A DNA stretch of 64,000 bases, taken from assembly GCF_030816715.1 (NCBI RefSeq), contig NZ_JAUSYH010000001.1, forward strand, positions 7,688,001 through 7,752,000. The letters run 5' to 3'. This DNA is from Streptomyces achromogenes (lineage in GTDB: Bacteria > Actinomycetota > Actinomycetes > Streptomycetales > Streptomycetaceae). Position 1 is the first letter of the stretch, and each line of letters begins with the position of its first letter. Below are positions 34,141 through 42,600 of this stretch, piece by piece. The position numbers and the translations under genes were made by a program. The notes beneath the pieces are model-generated. The model was given only the letters and a program-made list of their open reading frames with translations. It was not told where the DNA came from and did not search any database.

Positions 34141-34170
34141 CCCCTTGTCCGGCGTCCCCTTGTCCGGTGT
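34141..34170. repeat. Two-copy 15-bp tandem repeat upstream of a hydrolase gene
   Basis: CCCCTTGTCCGGCGT (34141-34155) is followed at once by CCCCTTGTCCGGTGT (34156-34170), differing at one base. It lies 40-70 nt before the hydrolase start, so it may be a direct-repeat operator. Confidence 0.6.
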
Positions 34171-34210
34171 TGCGGGTGCGGCCTCGCGGGTTCGGGGGCA
34201 GGCTCGGGGT

Positions 34211-34999
34211 ATGGGCGAACGGTGGCAGATCCGGCGGGCGGGCGCGGCGGACGCCCCGCACCGGGTGCTGATGATCCCGGGCGGGATGTGCACGACGGAG
34301 TTCTACGCGGACGTGATGGCCGAGCCCGCGGTGGCGGGGCTCGGGATGATCGCGGTGACCCAGCCGGGCTTCGGCCCCACCGAGGCGCCGGCGGACGTCT
34401 CCATGGAGCATTACGCCCGGCTGATGGCCGACGTCGCCGCCGACGCCGGCTGCGACACCGTCGTCGGCCACAGCCTGGGCGCGAACGTGGCGCTGGAGAT
34501 GGCCGCGCTGGGCCTGTTCCACGGCCCGCTGGTGCTGCTGTCCCCGACCTTCTCGCACGGCGACGAGGAGACGTTCCTGACCGTCCTGAACGCCCTGGGC
34601 CGGGTGCCCGTGCTGGGCGGCGCGGCCTGGACGGCCATGATCCGGCTGCTGCCCAAGGCGCTGAAACGCGAACTGCCGCCGCACCGCGCCGAGGCGCTGG
34701 CGGCGGCCATGGGCAGCAGCGACCCGGTGGCCTGCCGCCGGATCGTCCGCGCCTACTACGCCTACCTCGACCGGTATCCGTCCCTGGTCCCGCGGCTGTG
34801 CGAGGCCGGGGTCCCCGCCTGGGTGGTGCGCGGGGACCGGGACGGGATCGGCCTGACGGACGGCGAGCGGCGGGGCCTCGATGCCTGCCCGCGGGTCCGC
34901 ACGGTCGCGGTGGCGGACGCGGGGCACCTCGCCCTCGTCGAGCAGCCGGCCGCCGTCGCCGCGGTCGTCGCCGAGGCGGCCGCGGCGACGGTGCGCTGA
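34211..34999 (+). CDS. Alpha/beta hydrolase
   Basis: A 262-residue serine hydrolase of the epoxide-hydrolase/haloperoxidase-like fold. Oxyanion region MIPGGMCTTEFY, nucleophile elbow VVGHSLGAN, acid in WVVRGDRDGIG and the His in VADAGHLALVE. No signal peptide. Substrate unknown. Start at ATG 34211; monocistronic, facing the convergent HSL-type hydrolase. Confidence 0.87.
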   Translation: MGERWQIRRAGAADAPHRVLMIPGGMCTTEFYADVMAEPAVAGLGMIAVTQPGFGPTEAPADVSMEHYARLMADVAADAGCDTVVGHSLGANVALEMAALGLFHGPLVLLSPTFSHGDEETFLTVLNALGRVPVLGGAAWTAMIRLLPKALKRELPPHRAEALAAAMGSSDPVACRRIVRAYYAYLDRYPSLVPRLCEAGVPAWVVRGDRDGIGLTDGERRGLDACPRVRTVAVADAGHLALVEQPAAVAAVVAEAAAATVR

Positions 35000-35090
35000 G
35001 AGGTCCGGACGGGGGACCGGACCTCTCGCGGTCGCGGTCGCCGACGCCGCGCGTCGGGTGACGGACGCGGCCTCGCGCGCCGGGGGTCGC

Positions 35091-36032
35091 TCAGGCGCCG
35101 GGCGTGGCCTGCCGTACGTGGCGGGCGATCAGCGCGTAGGAGGCGCGGGCCTGCTCCTCCTTCTCCTCGTCGCCGTCGTAGCCGTGGTCGACGCCCGGCA
35201 CGTCGTGGTGCTCCCTGAGCGCGCCGGCCGCCGCCAGCCGCTCCGCGTACCGCACGCCTTCGGCCCGCAGCAGGTCGTGCGCCGCCGTGATCACCAGTGC
35301 GGGGGCGATGCCCGTGAGGTCGGCGGTGTCGGACGGGTGGGCGGGCGAGACCAGCCGGTCGGCGCGCAGCGCCGGATCCGGGACGTACGACGAGTCGAAG
35401 ACGTCCGCCATCCAGGGCCGCAATATCGGTCTGGCGATCGCGGACCGCTTGTCCCGGGCGCCGGTGGCGAGGTCCAGCGGGGGATAGTGCAGCACCTGGA
35501 GCGCGATCGAGGGACCGCCCTCCTCCAGGGCCAGACGGGCGACGGCCGCCGCGAGGCCGCCGCCGGCGCTCTGGCCGCCCACGGTGAGCCGGGCGCCGTC
35601 CCACCCGTGTGCGGCGCCGTGCTCCGCGACCCAGCGCACGACCTCGTAGGCCTGCCGGGGCGGACCGGGGAACGGGAACCGCGGCGCCACCGCGTACTTC
35701 ACGTTGACCACGACCACCCCCGCCTCGACGGCGAGCAGACGGCACAGCGCGTCGTCGATCTCCGGCATCGACATGACGTACCCGCCGCCGTGGAAGTTGA
35801 CGTGAACGGGCGGATCGGGGGTTTCCGCCAGAGGCGCGTACACGGTGACCGGCGCCGGTGCGACCGAGGTCGGCACGGTCAACTCCCGTGTGCTACGGGG
35901 GCATTCGGGCAGTCGGGCGAGCCGGCCCGCGGTCGAGCCGGGGCCGGTCGTGCGGCGGCCGGCCAGCGCGGTGAGGCGCTGCATCGTGCGCGCGGCGAGA
36001 GCGGCCACCGACGGCCTGGCGAGGAAGGACAT
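35091..36032 (-). CDS. HSL-family alpha/beta hydrolase (esterase)
   Basis: A 313-residue esterase of the hormone-sensitive-lipase family. HGGGYVMSMP is the oxyanion-hole motif, GQSAGGGLAAAV the nucleophile elbow, ALVITAAHDLLR the acid region and VDHGYDGD the catalytic His. It follows the methyltransferase gene on the same strand after a 142-bp gap, so it may be a late gene of the polyketide operon or have its own promoter. Start at ATG 36032 is preferred; the frame is open to 36110. Confidence 0.87.
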   Translation of the reverse strand: MSFLARPSVAALAARTMQRLTALAGRRTTGPGSTAGRLARLPECPRSTRELTVPTSVAPAPVTVYAPLAETPDPPVHVNFHGGGYVMSMPEIDDALCRLLAVEAGVVVVNVKYAVAPRFPFPGPPRQAYEVVRWVAEHGAAHGWDGARLTVGGQSAGGGLAAAVARLALEEGGPSIALQVLHYPPLDLATGARDKRSAIARPILRPWMADVFDSSYVPDPALRADRLVSPAHPSDTADLTGIAPALVITAAHDLLRAEGVRYAERLAAAGALREHHDVPGVDHGYDGDEEKEEQARASYALIARHVRQATPGA

Positions 36033-36174
36033 GCTGATCCGTTCGTCGTGCCCGGTCACATCATCATCAGGAATCCTGTTGATGGACGGGGTGAAGCTAA
36101 CACGCCACAACCCTCCCGCACAGCCCTGCCCGCACAGGCTGCCGTCCGCCCGCCGGACCGGCCGGTCCCGGCCG

Positions 36175-37287
36175 TCAGTCCCGGCGGGCCACCAGCCGGT
36201 AGGCGTTGGACACGCCGAGCCGGTGCGACAGCGGCCGCACCGCGAACCGGTCCAGCAAGGTGGCCACGACCAGCGCCGGGATGCCGGCGACCAGCAGCGT
36301 CCCGCGCAGCGTGCGGCGCAGCGCGCCGGGCGGGCGGGGCAGCCAGGGCGCGTCGTCGCGCGGCGCCGCGTGGTCCAGCGCGAGCCAGACGCCGGCCAGC
36401 AGGTCGACCGGGTCGTGCGGCTCCGCGTGCTGCTCCGCCACCACCGTGAACCCCAGGCTCGTGAGCCGCTCCCGAAGATTGGCCACCGGCACGAGGTGCA
36501 GGTGCTGCGGCTGGAGCCAGGGCAGCCACCAGCGGCCCAGCAGCCGCGCGTAGCGGCTCTCGGGATCCGGCACCTCGATCAGCAGGTGTCCGCCGGGCCG
36601 GACGGTCTCCCGGGCGGCGCGCAGCTCACGGTCCGGATCGGTGCTGTGCTCCAGGTAGTGGAACATGCTCACCACGTCGTAACGGGCGGTCAGTTCGGAC
36701 GCCAGGTCCGGGAAGTCACCCCGGTAGCCGCGCTCCACCCGGCCCTCCCGTTCGGCGAGTTCGACGCCGTCGGTGAAGTCGAGCCCGTCGAACACCGTGC
36801 CGGGCAGCACCTCCCGGGCGGCGGCGCAGAAGTGACCGTGCCCGGTGCCGACGTCCAGCCAGGTCTTCGGCGCGGGGTCGTGCGGCAGCATCGACTCGGC
36901 CCGCCCGCGGTACATCTTCGTCCGGCCGCCGAAGGTGTCGCCGAGCTTCTTCTCGCCGAGTCCGTCGTAGAAGTCCCGGTAGTAGAACTCCAGGCCCTGC
37001 GCGCTGAGCCGGGGGTTCTGGAAGGTGTGTCCGCAGCGCTCGCAGCGGTCCAGGACGAACCGGCCCGGCTTGTGCTGGAGCAGGTCGGTGGTGCGCAGGC
37101 GGGTGGACAGCTCCCGCGCGCCGCACCAGGGGCAGTCGGTGCGCCGGGGTTCGAAGAAGCGCTCGAGGCCGGCGGCGAGGTCCGCCTGGTAGGCGGGCCG
37201 CAGCCCGGCTATCCGCTCGGCGGGCTTGACGGACTCCGCGGGCTCTGCGGACTCGGCCGGATTGCCGGCCGTGGTCTGATCGGTCAT
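36175..37287 (-). CDS. SAM-dependent methyltransferase with N-terminal zinc-ribbon-like motif
   Basis: A 370-residue enzyme. After a Glu/Ala/Pro-rich leader comes a four-Cys region (CPWCGARE and CERCGHTF, about residues 52-90) as found in some sugar and antibiotic methyltransferases. The class I methyltransferase fold follows: SAM-binding WLDVGTGHGHF, DGLDFTDG, MFHYLEHSTDP and PGGHLLIEVPDPES. The C-terminus has a hydrophobic stretch (LLVAGIPALVVATLL) that may associate with membrane. It is the last coupled gene of the polyketide operon (4-nt overlap with the glycosyltransferase) and may methylate the lipid or its sugar. Confidence 0.88.
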   Translation of the reverse strand: MTDQTTAGNPAESAEPAESVKPAERIAGLRPAYQADLAAGLERFFEPRRTDCPWCGARELSTRLRTTDLLQHKPGRFVLDRCERCGHTFQNPRLSAQGLEFYYRDFYDGLGEKKLGDTFGGRTKMYRGRAESMLPHDPAPKTWLDVGTGHGHFCAAAREVLPGTVFDGLDFTDGVELAEREGRVERGYRGDFPDLASELTARYDVVSMFHYLEHSTDPDRELRAARETVRPGGHLLIEVPDPESRYARLLGRWWLPWLQPQHLHLVPVANLRERLTSLGFTVVAEQHAEPHDPVDLLAGVWLALDHAAPRDDAPWLPRPPGALRRTLRGTLLVAGIPALVVATLLDRFAVRPLSHRLGVSNAYRLVARRD

Positions 37288-38477
37288 CTGAACTCCCGTG
37301 CCAGTGCGTCGAGTCGGGCTGCCGCGGCGGTTGCGCCGCCCGCGGCGCGGAACGCGGTGCGGATCCGGTCGGCCGCCGCGCGGTGTCCGGGGTCGTCCAG
37401 GACGGAGTCGAGCGCCGCCCCGAACCGCTGCGCGGTGACCCGGCCGAAGCGCACCCGCACCCCGGCACCCGCGTCCACGACCTGCCCGGCCACCACCGGC
37501 TGGTCGTCGCGGATGGGGGCGACGACGAGCGGAATCCCGTGCCACAGGGCCTCGCACACGGTGTTGTGACCCGCGTGGCAGACCACCGCGCCGACCCCCC
37601 TTTCCAGCAGGGCGAGTTGCGGCACGGACGGCACGGTCAGCACGTCCTTGTCCGGCTCCCGCGCCGCCGGCGTGCCGCCGGGGTCGACGATCACCCCCTG
37701 CACCCGGTCGGCCCGCTCCCGCAGCGCGCTCCGGCACACCTCGAGGAACCGGCCGCCGACGCCGGCGTTCGCGGTGCCCAGCGTGACCAGGACGGTGGCG
37801 CGGCCGTCGTCGAGCCACTCCCACGGGAAGCCGGCTGCCGACGGCCGGGCCGAGACCGACGGGCCGACCCAGCAGATGCTCCCGCCGCCCCCGCCGCTCA
37901 CGGGGACACCGGGCGGCTCACCCGCCAACTCCGGTGTGCTGAAGGCGAGAACGAGATGCGGGGAGAAGCGGGGGTCGCCGGCTCCGGCGGGGTCGCCGAC
38001 GGTCGCCCGCAACGCGGTGAGCCGCTCGTCCAGCCACTGGCGTACCTTGGGCAGCCCGGCCAGCGGGTCGGTGAACTCGGCGGAGGTGGTCGCCGAGGTC
38101 GCCCAGGGCAGGCCGAGCCGCTCGGCGACCAGCCCGCCGGCGAAGGCCTGCTGGTCGGCGACGACGACATCGGGCCGGAACGCCTCGACGGCCGCCCGCA
38201 CCCCCGGCGCCATCGCCTCGGCCAGGGGCAGCAGGTACCACTCCCACAGGAACTTCAGCGCCTCCGGCCCGCGCAGATCCGCGGGCCGCTCGCCCGCCGG
38301 CGCCCCGCCGCAGGCGAAGACCGGGCCCGCCGCGCGCCCCGCCAGCCGGCCGACCAGCTCCGGGTCGGGACAGACCCAGGCCACCGGATGGCCGCGTGCG
38401 GCGAGTTCGGCGGCGACTCCGACGGTCGGGTTGACGTGGCCGGTCAGCGGGGGGACGACGAACAGGAACCGGCTCAT
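37284..38477 (-). CDS. Family 1 glycosyltransferase (UDP-glycosyltransferase/MGT type)
   Basis: A 397-residue GT-B enzyme. The N-terminal acceptor domain starts FLFVVPPLTGHVNPTVGVA. The C-terminal nucleotide-sugar domain contains VTLGTANAGVG, VPQLALLERGVGAVVCHAGHNTVCEAL and GIPLVVAPIRDDQP, the macrolide-glycosyltransferase form of the PSPG-like motif. It transfers a sugar from a nucleotide donor to a small hydrophobic acceptor. It overlaps the hydrolase and methyltransferase genes by 4 nt at each end, so it should act on the product of the two PKS proteins. Confidence 0.93.
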   Translation of the reverse strand: MSRFLFVVPPLTGHVNPTVGVAAELAARGHPVAWVCPDPELVGRLAGRAAGPVFACGGAPAGERPADLRGPEALKFLWEWYLLPLAEAMAPGVRAAVEAFRPDVVVADQQAFAGGLVAERLGLPWATSATTSAEFTDPLAGLPKVRQWLDERLTALRATVGDPAGAGDPRFSPHLVLAFSTPELAGEPPGVPVSGGGGGSICWVGPSVSARPSAAGFPWEWLDDGRATVLVTLGTANAGVGGRFLEVCRSALRERADRVQGVIVDPGGTPAAREPDKDVLTVPSVPQLALLERGVGAVVCHAGHNTVCEALWHGIPLVVAPIRDDQPVVAGQVVDAGAGVRVRFGRVTAQRFGAALDSVLDDPGHRAAADRIRTAFRAAGGATAAAARLDALAREFR

Positions 38478-39289
38478 CCGGCGGCCTTCGCCACGGTCCG
38501 TCCGGCGTCCTCGACGAGGGACAGGATGTGTCCGCCGACGACGCCCGACGCCTCCACCAGCACCGAGTGCTCATGTCCCGGGATCACCACGGTCCGGCAG
38601 TCCGGCAGCACCGACTCCAGCCACGGCGCGAGCGCGGCGAGGTCGGAGTCGCCGCCGTACACGGCGAGCACCGGGCAGCGCACCGCCGCGATGCGGTCCT
38701 CCGTCAGCACCCGGCTGGTTGGGATGTCCCGGCCGAGGGTGGTGTCGCGGGCGAGCCGGGCCGCGCCCTTGGCCAGGCGTGCCGTGTTGTGTCCGCGGTG
38801 GGCGCTGATCCAGGCGATCGCGTCGGGCTCGTTGTGGGCGAGCTGGGTCACCACCCGGTCCAGGATGCCGCCGAGCTTCACCGCCCAGGCGGCGGTGGCC
38901 GGTTCGGACTCGACGAGGGTCACGCTCGCCGCCCACCCGGGGTGCCGGGCCGCGTAGCCGAACGCGATCGTGCCGCCGTAGGAGTTGCCGACCAGGTGCA
39001 CCGGGCCGGTCACCCCCAGCCGGTCGAGCAGCGCCTCGAGGTCGTCCACGTTGTGGTCCAGCGTGTAGCCCTCGGCGGGGCGCGCGCTGCGGCCGTGGCC
39101 GCGCAGGTCGTACATGACGACGTCGAGTCCCGCGGCCGCGAACCCGGGCGCGACGGTGAAGTAGTAGCTGGCCAGGCTGTCGGTGAGCAGACCGTGCACC
39201 AGCACCACGGTGGCGGTGGCCGGCCGGCCCTCCCGGGGGCCGAGCCGCTGTACGTGCAACCGGACGGCGCCGGTGTCGACCATCGCCAT
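38474..39289 (-). CDS. Alpha/beta hydrolase of the PKS operon
   Basis: A 271-residue serine hydrolase. LVHGLLTDSLASYYF is the oxyanion region, MYDLRGHGRSARP follows, GNSYGGTIAFG is the nucleophile elbow (GxSxG), VYGGDSDLAAL the acid and GHEHSVLVE the catalytic His. As no thioesterase domain is visible in either PKS, this protein is a candidate for releasing the finished acyl chain, or for editing. It lies 3 nt downstream of the ACP gene. Confidence 0.9.
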   Translation of the reverse strand: MAMVDTGAVRLHVQRLGPREGRPATATVVLVHGLLTDSLASYYFTVAPGFAAAGLDVVMYDLRGHGRSARPAEGYTLDHNVDDLEALLDRLGVTGPVHLVGNSYGGTIAFGYAARHPGWAASVTLVESEPATAAWAVKLGGILDRVVTQLAHNEPDAIAWISAHRGHNTARLAKGAARLARDTTLGRDIPTSRVLTEDRIAAVRCPVLAVYGGDSDLAALAPWLESVLPDCRTVVIPGHEHSVLVEASGVVGGHILSLVEDAGRTVAKAAG

Positions 39290-39292
39290 GGC

Positions 39293-39622
39293 TCAGCCCG
39301 CCTCCGCCGCGGCCTTCAGGCTCGTCACGACGTACTCGACGAGCCGTCCCACGGTGAGTTCGATGATCTCGTCGAACTCCATGCCGGCCAGGAACTCGGC
39401 GAAGTTGACCCGGTCGCCGTACCGCTCCTGGAGCAGTCCGGCGAGGGTGACCAGGTCGATGCTCTCCAGTTCCAGATCGCGGTTGAAGGTGGTGTGCATG
39501 CCGATCTCGACGTCGTCGAGGCCGTACTCGTCCTCCAGGAGCCGCGCGAGCATCCCGCTGAGGTCGGCGAGGACGGACTCCTCCTCGGCTGTGAGGGGGG
39601 AGTGGGGGGTGGGGGATGTCAT
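39293..39622 (-). CDS. Free-standing acyl carrier protein
   Basis: A 109-residue acidic ACP. The phosphopantetheine attachment Ser is residue 54 in LELESIDLVTLA, preceded by TTFNRDLE as in stand-alone ACPs and followed by a helix-rich region (FAEFLAGMEFDEIIEL). It overlaps the stop of PKS2 (ATGA), so translation is coupled. It may supply starter units, receive the finished chain, or be the site of glycosyl or methyl tailoring. Activation probably comes from the transferase domain at the end of PKS2. Confidence 0.93.
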   Translation of the reverse strand: MTSPTPHSPLTAEEESVLADLSGMLARLLEDEYGLDDVEIGMHTTFNRDLELESIDLVTLAGLLQERYGDRVNFAEFLAGMEFDEIIELTVGRLVEYVVTSLKAAAEAG

Positions 39623-42600
39623 GGGGTGTCGTACTCCTTCGCGGTCGAGGGTCCCGTCGTCCAGGCCACCGTGTACGCGCGCTCCGGCAACCGGGGCGGG
39701 TTGGCGGCCGGTGCGCAGTGCACGGTGTAGGCGCGTTCCAGGCGGCCCGCGACGGTCAGCCGGTCGCCGGCCGGTGTCGCGTCGAGGATCCTGAAGTCCC
39801 GTGGTCGGCCGCCGAATCCGGTGCCCTCCGCCTTCGCGACGGCCTCCTTGGCCGCCCAGAAGCGGGTGAACCACAGGGCCTCGGATCCGCCGCCGGCGGC
39901 GGACAGGGCGCCCAGCAGGGCCAGTTCGTCCGTGCCCAGGGCGGTGGCGAGGGTCTGCGGGGTGCGTTCGACGACCTCCTCGACGTCGATGCCCGGCCCG
40001 GGGCCGGGCCGGTGCGGGCGGACGATCGCCACGCCCGCCTCCGCGCAGTGGGCCAGCGAGACGTCCAGCGGCGGCAGGGGACGGCCGTGCTCGCCGGTGA
40101 CGTACGGCCGGCCGGCCGCGTCGTTGCGCACCCGCAGTTCCGCCGGGAACACCGGGCCCTCGCCGTGGTCCCAGAGCCACTGCCGCACCGCGTCCTTGGC
40201 CGCGATCCGGCCCAGCAGCCACTGCCGCCGTCCGCGCGGCGCGTGTTCCGCGTACTGCGCACGCTCCGCGCCGCCCAGCGAGTTGCGCATGATCAGTTCG
40301 CGGGAGGCCAGGTCCGGCCATCGCTCGTGCAGCAACTGCCAGCCGCCCGGGCGGGTCTCGGACAGGGTGTGGCGCTCGGGGAACCGCTCGACGGGCCGGG
40401 TGCTGGGGTCGTTGTCGAAGCGCCGGTCCTGCCAGCCGCGCAGCTCCGCCCAGACCGTGCCGTCGACCGTCAGTTGGACGTCGGCCTCCAGGAACGCGTC
40501 GGTGAGCGAGGTGATCCGCACCAGGCATCCCACCCGTGTGCCGGGCGTCGGATGCGGGCCGTGGAAGCGCATCTCCCGCATCCCGACCGGGAACACCACG
40601 GTCCGCTCGGAGAGGGTCGCCATGATCCAGTAGCCGAGGATCTGGCCCACGTTGTCCAGCAGCGCACCGGGCGCGGCCGGGGTGGTGATGACCCCGCGCA
40701 CATGACGGTCGCCGATCGCGGTGAGTTCGGTGACGCCGCGGAACGCCGGGCCGTGGAACATCCAGCGCTCGTCGTAGAGCTGGGCGGCGGTGTGGTCGGG
40801 GGTGCGCTCGGGTCCGGGGCGGGCGGGCCAGGGGGCGGGCGGCGGCGCGGGATGGGTCCCGGCGAGTTCCACGGTGGCCCGGGCCCGCGGGCCGAAGGAG
40901 ACGGTCACGCGGTCCGCGCCCTCGGGCGTCAGGGTGATCGGCACGTCGACGGCGGGGGCGGCGGTGAGCCACTCCTCGAAGCGCGCCCCGTGCACGGCGA
41001 CCGGCACCGCCCGACCGGCGTCCGCGGCCCGTGCGGCGTCCGCGGCCGCGTCCATGATGTGCTGCACGATCGTCGTGGCCGGGACGACCGGCCAGCGGTC
41101 GGCGAGGTCCGGCCAGCCGGGGCGCTGCGGGAAGAAGCAGTGGTCCAGGAGGTACGGCATGGCGTCCGTGGAGACGCGGACCGTCGTGCGTCCGGGCGCC
41201 GCGACCGGGTGGTGCGGCGCGGGCGTGATCCGGTGGTGCGGCGCGGGCGTGACCGGCCCGTGGGCCACGGGCGCCGGAGTGTGCGCGGTCATCAGGGCGG
41301 CGGCGGTGTCCGCCGTGTCGCGCAGCAGCGCGCTCAGTTCGGCGGCGACCGGGGAGTGCGCGACGAGGGCGTCCAGCGGTGACGGACCGCCGGGGCCGGC
41401 GGTGGGGGCGGGTGCCGACGCGGCGGGTGCCGCGGGGAAGGAGGCCGCGTGGGCGGGGGCCACGTTGGCGGGGGCCGCGGGGACTGTGAGGGAGGAGGCG
41501 GGCGGCCCGGCGCGCAGTGCTTCCCGTGTTTCGACCTGCGTCTTCTCCCGTGTTTCCCGCCGCCCTTCCCGCAGTTCCTCTCGTAGTTCGGCGAGTCGCT
41601 GCGGGGCGAGCGAGACCAGGGCGCCGTCCAGGTCCAGCCGGGTCGGCGGGAGGCGACGGGCGTCGCGGGGCCGGACGGCGGACGAGGGCGGCAGGGCGGG
41701 GGCCACGGCGGCGCCCGCCGTCCACAGCGCGGTGGCGACCCGGCGAAGCTGGGCGAGGCCCGTGCGGTGGGGCGAGTTGGCGGCGATCACCAGGTGGTCG
41801 CGTCCGCCCAGGGTGTCGCCGACGAGGGAACCGAGCTGACCGGGTCCGACCTGGACGTACGCCGTGTGACCGGCCGCGTGCAGGGCCTCGGCGAGCTGCC
41901 GGAAGCGGACGGGCTCCAGCAGATGCCGCACGAACAGGGACCGGATGCCGTGCTCGTCCGCGGGGAACGGCGCGGCGGTCGTCCCCGACCAGAGCGGGGT
42001 GTGCGGCGGATGCAGCCGGAACCGCCCGGCCGCCGCCTCGATCGGGCCGATGTGGGGCCTCAGCATGGGTGTGTGGAAGCCCGACCGGAACGGCAGCACC
42101 TGGCTGAGCACGCCCCGGGCGCGGAACGCCCGCACGAAGTCCTCCACCGCCGACTGCGGACCGCACACCATGGACTGGCCGGGCGCGTTGTCGTGGGACA
42201 GCACCAGACCCGCCCCCGCCCCGCCCTCGTCGTGCAGGGCGGCCAGTACGCGCTCCGCGGACGCGCCGATCGCGCCGAAGGCCAGCCCGGGGACCGCTAC
42301 GGTGTCCGGGTCGAACTCCGCCATGAAGGCGTCGACCTCGGCCCCGGCGTACAGACCGGCCGCCGCCATCGCCGTCCACTCGCCCACGCTGTGCCCGGCG
42401 ACCGCGTCCGGCACGATCCCGCTGCGGCGCAGCGCGGCGTCGAGGAGGCGGCCGACGGCGACGACGCCGAAGCCGTGCCGGCCCACGTCGCCGGTCCGGT
42501 CGCCGTCGACGGCCGGGGCGGGCAGCGCGAAGTGCGCGGCCACGTCGTCGACCTGCGGGGTGAAGTCGCCCTCGAGTCCGGGGAACAGGAACGCGAGCCG

